Source: an uncultured Prevotella sp. (GTDB lineage Bacteria > Bacteroidota > Bacteroidia > Bacteroidales > Bacteroidaceae). From it: a DNA stretch of 35,220 bases. Both the position numbers and the translations under genes were made by a program. This document shows, piece by piece, positions 1 through 7,842 of this stretch. Position 1 is the stretch's first letter. Each line of letters begins with the position of its first letter. The DNA lies in the NCBI GenBank assembly GCA_947174835.1, contig CAMWKM010000013.1, forward strand, positions 1 through 35,220, written 5' to 3'. The notes beneath the pieces are model-generated. The model was not told the DNA's origin, ran no database searches, and saw only the letters and a program-made list of their open reading frames with translations.

Positions 1-356
1 TTCACGCCATCCTTGCCGTCAACACCTACAGCTTTGTAAGCCTGACGTACTCCGTTCAGACACCACCAACCATCAGCATCGATTGTCCAGACATTAGCGT
101 CTTCTCCGTCCTTAAGAGTATAGGACGAACCGTCACTCAACGTAACGACCAGTTCTTTACCATTCTTTACCACCGATTTGATGACGTTGCCACCTGAATA
201 AGCAGACTGCAACGCCGCAATGGAATTGGCATTTCTGGTAATCTGTTCCTGCAGGCTACTGATGTCGTCATCGTAGTCCTCACAAGAAACGAACGTACCT
301 GTCGTTGCCATACTAAGGGCAGCGAAAAGCAAAACACTTCTAAATTTTTTGTTCAT
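1..356 (-). CDS. N-terminal part of a DUF4988/PL29-type surface lipoprotein (partial)
   Basis: The start codon is at 356 and the gene runs leftward off the window, leaving 118 codons. Residues 1-24 form a lipoprotein signal peptide with a lipobox ending FVSC (Cys25), so the product should be lipid-anchored. Acidic residues (EDYDDD) follow directly, a common Bacteroidota export signal for surface lipoproteins. Residues 31-50 (ISSLQEQI...IAAL) look like a short coiled coil. Then come two strands of the type 'VKNGKELVVTLSDGSSYTL' and 'DGKDGV', as in Bacteroidales proteins annotated DUF4988 or PL29-lyase N-terminal domain. Substrate and function cannot be told from this fragment. The lipoprotein call is firm; the family call is moderate. 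Confidence 0.75.
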   Translation of the reverse strand, partial: MNKKFRSVLLFAALSMATTGTFVSCEDYDDDISSLQEQITRNANSIAALQSAYSGGNVIKSVVKNGKELVVTLSDGSSYTLKDGEDANVWTIDADGWWCLNGVRQAYKAVGVDGKDGV

Positions 357-474
357 ACAAAATAAAATTAATTAAAAACTAAAAAAATAATTTATCACAA
401 TTTCTACTTCTATGTTCCACATATATAATTTAAAGAAATCGGGCATTTTCATGCACCGTCTCCAAAATCTCATG

Positions 475-482
475 CAAAGGTA
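475..482 (-). promoter_or_regulatory. -7 promoter box for the lipoprotein gene
   Basis: On the minus strand this reads TACCTTTG, a perfect TAnnTTTG box, about 120 nt upstream of the start at 356. No -33 TTTG lies at the usual 19-21 nt spacing. The leader between box and start is A/T-rich. Confidence 0.5.
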
Positions 483-595
483 AAGTAAATAACAAAAAGT
501 AGGACTAACAAAAAACACACAAAACGTGAACACCCCGTTTCTCTTCGTGAAAATACCAACGCGTGTACAAAAGCCAACTTACTTCAGGAACATTT

Positions 596-958
596 TTATT
601 GTTCGCGGATATATTCCATCAGACTACGCAGGACGGGCTTGGTGATGTGAAGAGATAGGCTGTTGCCCTCGTCGGTGGTGAGGTAGAGCAATTCTTTTGT
701 GATGTTGATGCGGAAGATGCGATACGTGTTGACGATATACTTGCGACCCAGACGCAACAGGTAAAGACGAGCCTCGGGCAATGTGTTGATCTGTGCTTCA
801 ATCTTTACCAAGCCGAAGGGGACCAAGAAGTGTGCCCCGGAAGCGTAGAACACTTCTGTATAATGGTCATCGGCCTGCAAGTAGAGCACCTGATCAAGGT
901 CTATCACATAGAGTTCATCATGGGCACTGAGACAAAGACTTCTTTCCTGTAACATCAT
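596..958 (-). CDS. Stand-alone LytTR-type DNA-binding regulator
   Basis: The 120-residue protein is essentially one LytTR domain. It shows the hallmark 'VLYLQADDHYTEVFY' strand-turn (residues 24-38), and 'RLGRKYIVNTYRIFRIN' (69-85) is the usual basic, IVN-containing DNA-contact region. No receiver domain, membrane segment or ATPase is attached, so it resembles small LytTR regulators not tied to a histidine kinase in cis. Two in-frame ATGs (958 and 955) are possible; I used the first. It sits alone between a lipoprotein gene and a long non-coding stretch. Its targets are unknown. The divergent gpmI gene is a neighbour, but nothing in the sequence shows regulation of it. Confidence 0.85.
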   Translation of the reverse strand: MMLQERSLCLSAHDELYVIDLDQVLYLQADDHYTEVFYASGAHFLVPFGLVKIEAQINTLPEARLYLLRLGRKYIVNTYRIFRINITKELLYLTTDEGNSLSLHITKPVLRSLMEYIREQ

Positions 959-1030
959 CGTTCCTTTCTCTTAAAATATATCTCCACTGTCGCCCATCGG
1001 TGGAAACGGTTGTTTAGTCATGTTGATTTA

Positions 1031-1038
1031 CAAAGATA
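1031..1038 (-). promoter_or_regulatory. -7 promoter box for the LytTR gene
   Basis: The minus strand reads TATCTTTG, matching TAnnTTTG, 72 nt upstream of the LytTR start at 958. No clear -33 element is visible. Confidence 0.45.
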
Positions 1039-1383
1039 AAAAAAGCGGGGCAACTTTCTGCTTATCCCGCAACACAAGCCTCTCGCATGGCCCTCCAAAT
1101 CCAAGACAAGCAATACAGATGCCCCTGGACGTGTATCATACAAAAACGACAATACACATCCATTGCATCTATCATTACTTTGACTTCCGGCTGGAGTAGA
1201 ACTTGCGAGATTCTGTGTCGCCAAAGACAAAGCGTCAGATAAACGCTCATTAATATCAATGTACCCATTTCCCCCTTTTTAGGGGGGGGTAATAAGCAGT
1301 GCAAAGTTACACTTAATCTTCAGATTCTCGAAGTTTTTTTTCTTAATCTGTGTTAATCGTTATTTTGGGTGAACAAAAAGTAT

Positions 1384-1391
1384 TAACTTTG
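1384..1391 (+). promoter_or_regulatory. -7 promoter box for gpmI
   Basis: TAACTTTG matches TAnnTTTG, 40 nt before the gpmI ATG. A TTTG at 1364-1367 could be the -33 element, although its 16-nt spacing is shorter than usual. Confidence 0.6.
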
Positions 1392-1431
1392 CAGACCAAT
1401 ATACCAATATAAAAAAATAACAGGAAAAACA

Positions 1432-2952
1432 ATGGCAAAGAAAGCACTTCTGATGATTCTCGACGGATGGGGAATCGGTCAGCACGGCAAAGGCGACGTG
1501 ATCTATAATACGCCTACTCCATATCTCGATTATCTCACGGCCATATCGGCCCACTCACAACTACAGGCCTCAGGCGAGGACGTTGGTCTGCCTGACGGTC
1601 AGATGGGTAATTCAGAGGTGGGACACCTCAATATCGGTGCCGGTCGTATCGTGTATCAAGACTTGGTGAAGATCAACCGTGCCTGCAAGGACGGCTCAAT
1701 TGTGGAGAACGCCCAAGTGAAGGCTGCCTATACATACGCTAAGGAGAAGGGCAAGAAGCTACACCTGATGGGGCTTTGCTCCGATGGTGGAGTGCACTCA
1801 AGTCTGGATCATCTGTTCAAGTTGATTGAAGTGGGTAAGCACTATGGTCTGAAGAACCAGACATTTGTGCACTGTTTCATGGACGGTCGCGACACCGATC
1901 CCCGCAGCGGCAAGGGATTCATTGAGCAGGTAACGAAGGTGTGTGCCGACAACGATGCTGCAATCGCCAGTATCGTGGGTCGCTTCTATGCCATGGACCG
2001 CGACAAGCGCTGGGAACGCGTAAAGGAAGGCTATGATCTTTTGGTCAAGGGCGAAGGCAAGCAGGCTACGGACATGGTGCAGGCCATGCAGGAGAGTTAC
2101 GATGAGAACGTAACGGACGAGTTTGTCAAGCCTATCCACAACGCCTCTGTCAACGGACTGATTGAAGAGGGCGACGTGGTCATCTTCATCAACTTCCGCA
2201 ACGACCGTGCCAAGGAACTGACCGTCGTGCTCACTCAGCAGGATATGCCGGAATTTGGAATGAACACGATTCCCGGTTTGCAGTACTACTGCATGACACC
2301 ATACGACGCCAACTTCAAAGGCGTGAATATCCTCTTTCCCAAGGAGAACGTGGAGAACACTTTGGGAGAATATCTCAGTCGGCAGGGTAAACGTCAGTTG
2401 CATACCGCTGAGACAGAGAAATATGCACATGTGACTTTCTTCTTCAACGGTGGACGCGAAGCACCTTTCGACGGTGAGGACCGCATCTTGGTGAGCAGTC
2501 CCAAAGTGGCTACATATGACCAAAAGCCGGAAATGAGCGCATACGAGGTGAAAGACAAGTTGGTGGCTGCCATAGGCACACAACAATATGACTTCATCGT
2601 GGTGAACTTCGCCAATGGAGATATGGTGGGACATACAGGTGTCTACAATGCCATAGCTAAGGCCGTATGTGCCGTGGACAACTGCGTGCATGAGGTTATC
2701 GAAGCTGCCAAGGCCAATGACTACGAGGCTATCATCATTGCCGATCATGGCAATGCCGACAATGCAGTCAATGCCGACGGCACACCGAACACGGCTCACT
2801 CGCTGAACCCCGTGCCTTTCATCTATGTGACCGACAACAATTCGGCTACGGTGAAGGATGGCCGTCTGGCTGACGTTGCTCCCTCAATCCTGCATATCAT
2901 GGGACTGGAGCAGCCCAAGGACATGACCGGCGAGAACCTGATTGTAGACTAA
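1432..2952 (+). CDS. gpmI: 2,3-bisphosphoglycerate-independent phosphoglycerate mutase
   Basis: This enzyme interconverts 3- and 2-phosphoglycerate in glycolysis and gluconeogenesis in the cytosol, using two Mn2+ ions and a phosphoserine intermediate. The 506 residues match the family's usual length. The N-terminus [16 protein letters not shown] carries metal-binding Asp11. '[17 protein letters not shown]' (56-72) holds the nucleophile Ser61. '[11 protein letters not shown]' and '[12 protein letters not shown]' mark the inserted transferase domain. 'IIADHGNAD' and '[10 protein letters not shown]' near the C-terminus supply the remaining metal ligands. The start follows a good TAnnTTTG promoter, and only 24 nt separate it from the next gene, so the two are probably co-transcribed. 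Confidence 0.97.
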   Translation: MAKKALLMILDGWGIGQHGKGDVIYNTPTPYLDYLTAISAHSQLQASGEDVGLPDGQMGNSEVGHLNIGAGRIVYQDLVKINRACKDGSIVENAQVKAAYTYAKEKGKKLHLMGLCSDGGVHSSLDHLFKLIEVGKHYGLKNQTFVHCFMDGRDTDPRSGKGFIEQVTKVCADNDAAIASIVGRFYAMDRDKRWERVKEGYDLLVKGEGKQATDMVQAMQESYDENVTDEFVKPIHNASVNGLIEEGDVVIFINFRNDRAKELTVVLTQQDMPEFGMNTIPGLQYYCMTPYDANFKGVNILFPKENVENTLGEYLSRQGKRQLHTAETEKYAHVTFFFNGGREAPFDGEDRILVSSPKVATYDQKPEMSAYEVKDKLVAAIGTQQYDFIVVNFANGDMVGHTGVYNAIAKAVCAVDNCVHEVIEAAKANDYEAIIIADHGNADNAVNADGTPNTAHSLNPVPFIYVTDNNSATVKDGRLADVAPSILHIMGLEQPKDMTGENLIVD

Positions 2953-2976
2953 GTTCATCTTACTCGAATATAGCCA

Positions 2977-4113
2977 ATGACTCCTGTTGAGATCAGAAAA
3001 GTCACTGACCGAAAGCAACTACGCCAGTTTATACAGTTTTACTATGACTTGTATCGTAGTAATGATTATGCTGTCCCCTATTTGTTCTTCGATGAAATGG
3101 CCACCCTGCGTCGCGACAAGAACCCTTCGTTTGAATGTTGCGAGGCGGAATATTTCATGGCCTTTCGCGACGAACAGATAGTAGGGCGTGTGGCCGCTAT
3201 TATCAACCGGCGGGCCAACGAACGGTGGAACGTGCAGCAGGTACGATTCGGGTGGTTCGATTTCATTGATGACATTGAGGTATCAAAGGCATTGCTTCAG
3301 ACCGTAGAGGACTGGGGGCGAGCACGCGGCATGAACCAGATGGTCGGTCCAATGGGCTTCATCGACACTGACCGTGAAGGTATGCTTGTAGAAGGCTTCA
3401 AAGAACTGTCTACCATGTATGTCAACTACAACTATGACTACTATCCTGAGCATTTGGACCGGCTGGGTGGATTCCGTAAGGACAACGACTATATGGAGTA
3501 TCTGGTGACGGTACCTGAGACAGTGCCTGACAAGTTTTCCAAGGTTGCTGAAATGATCACCCGTCGCTACGGCCTGCGCGTTCAAAAGTTTTCGCGCCAT
3601 GACCTGTTGCAAGGAGGTTGGGGACGCAAGATCTTTGAATTAGTCAACGAGACCTATAGTAATCTTTATGGCTACTCACACCTGTCGGAGCGGCAGATTG
3701 ATAAGATTATCGACGACTATATCAAGATAGCCGACACGAACCTGATCACGTCGGTCATGGACGGTGACAAGATGGTAGCCTTCGGCGTAACTTTCCCCTC
3801 ATTCTCCAAGGCACTGCAAAAGACCCGCGATGGACGGCTTTTCCCAATGGGTTGGTGGCAAATGTTACGCATCCTAAAGTGGCATAAGACAGATACGGTA
3901 GACCTTCTCTTAATCGGAGTGCTGCCCGAATATCGCCAAAAAGGTGCCAACGCGCTGATCTTTGACGACCTCATCCGACAATTCCAGCGCTACGGTTTCC
4001 GCTATGCCGAGGCAATGCCGCAGATGGAAGCAAACGAGGCTGTACGCTCTCAGTGGCAATATCTGGAAAGTCGACAGCATCGTCGCCATCGTTGCTATTG
4101 CAAAAATCTATAG
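2977..4113 (+). CDS. GNAT-like N-acyltransferase-fold protein, unknown substrate
   Basis: The 378-residue soluble protein begins 24 nt after gpmI on the same strand, so it probably shares its transcript. I recognise it as the Bacteroidota conserved hypothetical type annotated as N-acetyltransferase. An N-terminal part has 'YFMAFRDEQIVGRVAAIINRRANE' character (residues about 62-86), typical of a GNAT beta-strand pair. A C-terminal part has 'LLIGVLPEYRQKGANALIFDDL' character, typical of the acetyl-CoA pyrophosphate loop (R/Q-x-x-G-x-A). The tail 'W.YLESRQHRRHRCYCK' is also usual for this group. The acceptor is unknown. The gene ends at a strong bidirectional hairpin. Confidence 0.75.
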   Translation: MTPVEIRKVTDRKQLRQFIQFYYDLYRSNDYAVPYLFFDEMATLRRDKNPSFECCEAEYFMAFRDEQIVGRVAAIINRRANERWNVQQVRFGWFDFIDDIEVSKALLQTVEDWGRARGMNQMVGPMGFIDTDREGMLVEGFKELSTMYVNYNYDYYPEHLDRLGGFRKDNDYMEYLVTVPETVPDKFSKVAEMITRRYGLRVQKFSRHDLLQGGWGRKIFELVNETYSNLYGYSHLSERQIDKIIDDYIKIADTNLITSVMDGDKMVAFGVTFPSFSKALQKTRDGRLFPMGWWQMLRILKWHKTDTVDLLLIGVLPEYRQKGANALIFDDLIRQFQRYGFRYAEAMPQMEANEAVRSQWQYLESRQHRRHRCYCKNL

Positions 4114-4135
4114 AAATATAAGACGCAAAAAGAAA

Positions 4136-4160
4136 CCGAGACCCTCTTTGAAGGTCTCGG
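4136..4160. terminator. Bidirectional intrinsic terminator
   Basis: Perfect 8-bp stem CCGAGACC/GGTCTCGG (4136-4143 with 4153-4160) and a 9-nt loop, preceded by an A-rich run and followed by TTATATTTTA. It lies between two convergent genes (stops at 4113 and 4168) and can serve both. Confidence 0.85.
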
Positions 4161-4167
4161 TTATATT

Positions 4168-5640
4168 TTATCCAAAGAACTCACCGTTGTCTTGCTGGTC
4201 GTAACTGCTGCCATCAAAACAATGGGTGCAGACGTGATCCTTAGGCAAGCCTATTGACTCTACAAGGTCCTCCAGTCGGGCAAACTTCAAGGAGGTGAGT
4301 CCCAACCGGCTGGCTATCTCGTTGACCATCCGTTTATATTCCGGCGAATCGGTCTTCGAGTATTTATCGAGATTAGCCTTATCATCGCCCTCAAAGTCAC
4401 GAATAATGCGACGGGTTATTAACTCCAAGTCACTCTTTGACGAGGTGAACCCGATGAAAGGACAACCATAGACAAGCGGTGGACAAGAAATGCGCACATG
4501 AACCTCCTTGGCTCCATTCTGGATAAACTCCTTAACATTGTCGCGCAATTGGGTGCCACGAACAATGGAGTCGTCGCAGAACACAACACGCTGGTCGCGC
4601 AAAAGTGCCTCGTTGGGAATCAGTTTCATCTTAGCCACCAAGTCACGCCGGCTCTGATTGCCGGGAGTGAACGAGCGTGGCCACGTGGGATTGTATTTCA
4701 GCACGGCACGTTTGTAGGGAATACCCGAACCTTCCGAGTAGCCTAAGGCCATACCTACGCCCGAATCGGGGATGCCACACACCAAATCAGCCTCTACATC
4801 GTCATGCTGTCCCATCATGCGACCATTCTTCTCACGCACATATTCCGTATTGATACCTTCATAACATGAGGTGGGGAATCCGTAATAGACCCACAGGAAG
4901 GAACAAATCTGGCAACGCTTGAAAGCGGGCTGAAGCACCTCGAAACCATTAGCACGAAGACGAACAATCTCGCCAGGCCCCACATCGCGAACAGGCTTGT
5001 AGTCCAGATTGGGGAAACTGGTGGTCTCGCTGCTCACAGCGTAGGCTTTCTCCCAGTCATCAGTACCGATGGGTGACAACTTGTGAACCTCTTTCCGACC
5101 AATAACAATAGGCGTGCGCCCCAAGAAGTCGCGGGCAGCAATGATGCCGTCCTCGGTCAGGATAAGCATAGAGCACGAACCTTTGATCTTACGATAGACC
5201 AGATTGATGCCCTCCACAAAAGTGCTCCCCATATTGATAAGCAGTGCTACAAGCTCCGTTTGGTTCAGGTTGTTGGCACTTTGTTCACTGAGGTGCATAC
5301 GCTGTGCCAACAATTCATCGGCAATCTCCCGCAAGTTATTGATCTTGGCCACCGTCACCACAGCATAACGCCCCAGGTGAGAGTTGATAATGATGGGCTG
5401 CGGATCAGTGTCGCTGATGACACCCAGTCCCTGATTACCGGAGAAATCGTTCAGTTCGTCCTCGAACTTCGAGCGGAAGTAATCGCGCTCCAGAGAGTGG
5501 ATGCTGCGTGAGAATCCACGTTCCTTGTCGAATGTGACAAGGCCTGCACGTCGTGTGCCAAGATGAGAATTGTAGTCTGTGCCGTAAAACAAGTCGTTTA
5601 CGCAGTCTTTTGTAGAAATAGTTCCAAAAAATCCGCCCAT
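4168..5640 (-). CDS. PurF-type amidophosphoribosyltransferase paralogue lacking the glutaminase nucleophile
   Basis: The 490-residue protein aligns with PurF throughout. The PRPP-binding loop is intact (VVFCDDSIVRGTQ, 352-364). The Cys residues corresponding to the [4Fe-4S] ligands of Bacillus PurF are present: C246 in 'QICSF', C393 in 'YGCPF', and C471/C474 in 'CTHCF'. The N-terminus, however, reads MGGFFG, not the MCGI expected for an Ntn glutaminase, so the catalytic N-terminal Cys is Gly2. The usual HVRYST and HNG glutamine-site motifs are also not recognisable (around 70-105 it reads 'GLGVISDTDPQP' and 'VAKINN'). The protein could use ammonia, transfer phosphoribosyl to another acceptor, or be regulatory. 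It is monocistronic, with its own promoter. Confidence 0.85.
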   Translation of the reverse strand: MGGFFGTISTKDCVNDLFYGTDYNSHLGTRRAGLVTFDKERGFSRSIHSLERDYFRSKFEDELNDFSGNQGLGVISDTDPQPIIINSHLGRYAVVTVAKINNLREIADELLAQRMHLSEQSANNLNQTELVALLINMGSTFVEGINLVYRKIKGSCSMLILTEDGIIAARDFLGRTPIVIGRKEVHKLSPIGTDDWEKAYAVSSETTSFPNLDYKPVRDVGPGEIVRLRANGFEVLQPAFKRCQICSFLWVYYGFPTSCYEGINTEYVREKNGRMMGQHDDVEADLVCGIPDSGVGMALGYSEGSGIPYKRAVLKYNPTWPRSFTPGNQSRRDLVAKMKLIPNEALLRDQRVVFCDDSIVRGTQLRDNVKEFIQNGAKEVHVRISCPPLVYGCPFIGFTSSKSDLELITRRIIRDFEGDDKANLDKYSKTDSPEYKRMVNEIASRLGLTSLKFARLEDLVESIGLPKDHVCTHCFDGSSYDQQDNGEFFG

Positions 5641-5671
5641 AGCCGTTATCGCTGTATTTTGTTTTCAGCTG

Positions 5672-5679
5672 CAAAGGTA
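5672..5679 (-). promoter_or_regulatory. -7 promoter box for the PurF paralogue
   Basis: The minus strand reads TACCTTTG, 31 nt upstream of the start at 5640, a typical distance. No obvious -33 element. Confidence 0.6.
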
Positions 5680-5727
5680 CAAAGAATAAATGAAAAATAA
5701 GAAGTGATAAATGAGATTTTTTATACG

Positions 5728-6717
5728 TTACCCTATTTTCTTGATGAAATTGTAGGAATAGCGAAGCAAGAAATACATGGCCGTGCCCACAAAAATGCCT
5801 GCAATGGCATCAATGGCATAATGAGCCTGAATGTAGAAAGTGCCAAAGAACATCAGTACGGCAAAGGGGAGGAGCGTGTAGAACAACCAACGGTTGCGAC
5901 TCTCCCATGCCAGCCACATCGCCACCACAGTGACACCCACATGACTACTGGGGAAAGCAGCCGTAGGACGCTCACCGGCATTGTGGGTAAACTCAAGAAT
6001 ATGGTAGAAGAAGCCATCGGCATAGCCGGGGATAGGCAGCGAGAACTGCGGATCCAGCACATCGAACTCCAACTTGCCAAAATAGTCCTTCAAGTCAGGA
6101 AAAACACCTGCGGAGACATTCTCAATACCGATTGCCTTGAAATAGAACTGCGGGCCTGCCACAGGCAGAAAAATGAAGATGACATAAAAGAGGAAGAAGG
6201 AGGCCAATATGACAAAGGTGGCCCGCTCAAAGCGATCGTAACGCCAGACAAAATAGAACAGGGATACGCCTACGAACAGCGGATAGTAGCTTATATAGCC
6301 CATCGTTACCAACTCGCTCACAACAGGCCAGTCGAGCACCTGACTGAATACGATAGCAGGCTGACAGCCGAAAAGCGTCTGTTCCCATCCGGCAAAAAGA
6401 TGGTCGAGATTAGGGAAGGCACGATTGAGTTCATAGGTGTCGGGATACCAGAGGCTGAGCAGTGAGAACTGTCCAATAATACGGAAAAGCGTAGTCAACC
6501 GACAAGGCATCAGCCGATAGACACCCCACAAAGCCATCGTCACAAGAAGTGCCTGTACGCGAATCCCTATCATCAGACCGGGATGGAGCAAACTGGTGTA
6601 GGTCACCATTATCATGACCGATGTGGCCAGCAGATAGGCCATCATCACCCACTCCACCGGCATCAGTCCCTTGCGAGGACTCTTATCGATTGCAAACAAT
6701 TGCTTCAGGAACTTCAT
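5728..6717 (-). CDS. PAP2-superfamily integral membrane phosphotransferase/phosphatase (IPC-synthase-like)
   Basis: The 329-residue protein has at least six hydrophobic segments (about 22-42, 50-68, 75-90, 138-158, 166-186, 262-318), so it is an inner-membrane protein. The PAP2 catalytic signature is split as usual: 'GERPTAAFPSSHVG' (248-261) with the phosphate-contacting Ser and His, then 'HYAIDAIAG' (299-307) with the nucleophilic His. The long insert and overall plan resemble the Aur1/inositol-phosphorylceramide-synthase branch (PAP2_3) more than short lipid phosphatases. Bacteroidota make sphingolipids, so a role in a phospho-headgroup lipid is plausible but inferred. It lies 4 bp after the SDR gene at 6722-7717 and probably shares its transcript. 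Confidence 0.85.
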   Translation of the reverse strand: MKFLKQLFAIDKSPRKGLMPVEWVMMAYLLATSVMIMVTYTSLLHPGLMIGIRVQALLVTMALWGVYRLMPCRLTTLFRIIGQFSLLSLWYPDTYELNRAFPNLDHLFAGWEQTLFGCQPAIVFSQVLDWPVVSELVTMGYISYYPLFVGVSLFYFVWRYDRFERATFVILASFFLFYVIFIFLPVAGPQFYFKAIGIENVSAGVFPDLKDYFGKLEFDVLDPQFSLPIPGYADGFFYHILEFTHNAGERPTAAFPSSHVGVTVVAMWLAWESRNRWLFYTLLPFAVLMFFGTFYIQAHYAIDAIAGIFVGTAMYFLLRYSYNFIKKIG

Positions 6718-6721
6718 CTTT

Positions 6722-7717
6722 TCACAGCCATCCGTTTTCCTTATACCATTTAATCGTCAAGGGCACACCCTCGGTCAACGTATATTGGGGCTCATAACCC
6801 AGTTCGCGTCGGGCCGGCTCAATGTCGCAACGCCAGTTGCGTTGTTTCAGGATGTGAAACTTATCGTTGTTCAGAGCCGAGATCTTACCCGTTATATGCC
6901 CGATTTTATCACCAAAGAAGGTAATGACGCGCAATAGCCAGATGGGGGCCGTGACGCGAATCCACCAGGGATTGCCCAGTTCCTTACGGATAAGGTTTGA
7001 GAACGTTGCCGATTGATAGACCTGACCGTCACTGAGGAAATACTTCCGTCCGGTCTGCCCCTTCTCACAGGCAAGGAAAACGGCCTGCACCACATCGAGC
7101 ACATAGACAAAGGTGATATCCTGCTGCCGGAAGCCAACAGCAAAGTCGGTGTGCTGCCGGATGCTCTTGGCCATCATAAAGTAGTCGCGCTCACGGGGAC
7201 CATAGACACCCGTAGGGCGTAGGATCACGTAGGGGAAGGGAGCCTGCAAGCTATCCAGCCACAGTTCGGCCTGCAACTTGCTGCGACCATAGTTGGTGTT
7301 GGGCATCGGTGTATCGCTTTCGAGAATTTCCTCGTAGGGTTGCGTCTCGCGAATGGCCCCAAAGATGCTCAACGAACTGACATAGACAAAGCGCTTCACA
7401 GGCATCTGCAAACTGAGGAGCGCATTCACCAGATTTTTTGTACCTTCAGTATTGATTTCAAAGAAGTCGCTGTCATTCAGACACTTTGTCACACCGGCAG
7501 CATGAACCACATAATCAAACTGATGGCCATGCAACTGTTCCTCCAACTGAGACCGGCTCGACAGATTGAGTTCGATGAAATGGATGCGCCCGTCTTGCAG
7601 AAAGTCGCGCTTGCTACTTCCCCTGACTGCTGCCCAAGTATCCATTCCCCGCCTAAGAGCTTCCTCCACAATAAACGAACCAATAAATCCGCTGGCTCCC
7701 GTCACAAGTATCTTCAT
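6722..7717 (-). CDS. NAD(P)-dependent epimerase/dehydratase-type extended SDR
   Basis: The 331-residue protein starts with a Rossmann dinucleotide motif (MKILVTGASGFIGSF, G7-x-x-G10-x-x-G13). It has 'VVHAAG' (70-75), 'YVSSLSIFG' (112-120) with the catalytic Ser, and the YxxxK pair in 'NYGRSK' (Y143, K147). 'VILRPTGVYGPRE' is the usual substrate-loop entry. This is the extended SDR family that acts on nucleotide sugars or, in other members, on sterol-like or isoprenoid alcohols. Its 4-bp spacing to the PAP2 membrane gene argues for a shared pathway, perhaps lipid-linked. Exact chemistry cannot be read from the sequence. It has its own TAnnTTTG promoter. Confidence 0.88.
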   Translation of the reverse strand: MKILVTGASGFIGSFIVEEALRRGMDTWAAVRGSSKRDFLQDGRIHFIELNLSSRSQLEEQLHGHQFDYVVHAAGVTKCLNDSDFFEINTEGTKNLVNALLSLQMPVKRFVYVSSLSIFGAIRETQPYEEILESDTPMPNTNYGRSKLQAELWLDSLQAPFPYVILRPTGVYGPRERDYFMMAKSIRQHTDFAVGFRQQDITFVYVLDVVQAVFLACEKGQTGRKYFLSDGQVYQSATFSNLIRKELGNPWWIRVTAPIWLLRVITFFGDKIGHITGKISALNNDKFHILKQRNWRCDIEPARRELGYEPQYTLTEGVPLTIKWYKENGWL

Positions 7718-7745
7718 ATTAACGTCGATGCTTCTATTTGGGCTG

Positions 7746-7753
7746 CAAAGTTA
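7746..7753 (-). promoter_or_regulatory. -7 promoter box for the SDR-PAP2 pair
   Basis: The minus strand reads TAACTTTG, 28 nt upstream of the SDR start at 7717. It is back-to-back with the pectate lyase promoter. Confidence 0.55.
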
Positions 7754-7771
7754 CAAAATAATTCTTAATTC

Positions 7772-7803
7772 TTGATGGATTCTTAATTTATTTCGTACCT
7801 TTG
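7772..7803 (+). promoter_or_regulatory. Promoter of the pectate lyase-ATPase unit
   Basis: TTG at 7772-7774 is followed after 21 nt by TACCTTTG at 7796-7803, a full Bacteroidota -33/-7 arrangement. It shows that translation cannot start at the in-frame TTG at 7801 and supports the ATG at 7843. Confidence 0.7.
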
Positions 7804-7842
7804 CAACATCATTTACAACTAAAACTACTATTTCAAAAAAAT

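Larger units (their letters stand above)
959..1431. other. 473-bp non-coding stretch between the LytTR gene and gpmI
   Basis: No convincing gene is present. The stretch holds the LytTR promoter box, a C5T/AG5 hairpin at 1271-1286 with an eight-G run, a further minus-strand TAACTTTG box at 1302-1309, and the gpmI promoter. A 68-codon minus-strand reading frame starting at 1268 has a G-rich sequence just upstream but no recognisable domain, so I do not call it. Confidence 0.6.

Noticed and set aside
1062..1268. Possible 68-residue minus-strand peptide starting at 1268
   Set aside because: A G-rich sequence precedes the ATG, but this is part of the hairpin. The peptide has no recognisable signal, domain or operon context.
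1798..2799. Long minus-strand reading frame of 333 codons
   Set aside because: It is entirely antisense to gpmI, whose motifs are complete. The translated frame has no recognisable domain and reflects codon bias of the opposite strand.
5704..6465. Plus-strand reading frame of 253 codons
   Set aside because: It is antisense to the PAP2 membrane gene, which has clear catalytic motifs. The frame itself shows no domain, signal or promoter.
7801..7842. Upstream TTG start for the pectate lyase
   Set aside because: The TTG is part of the -7 promoter box, so it is not in the transcript. The ATG at 7843 starts a clean signal peptide.
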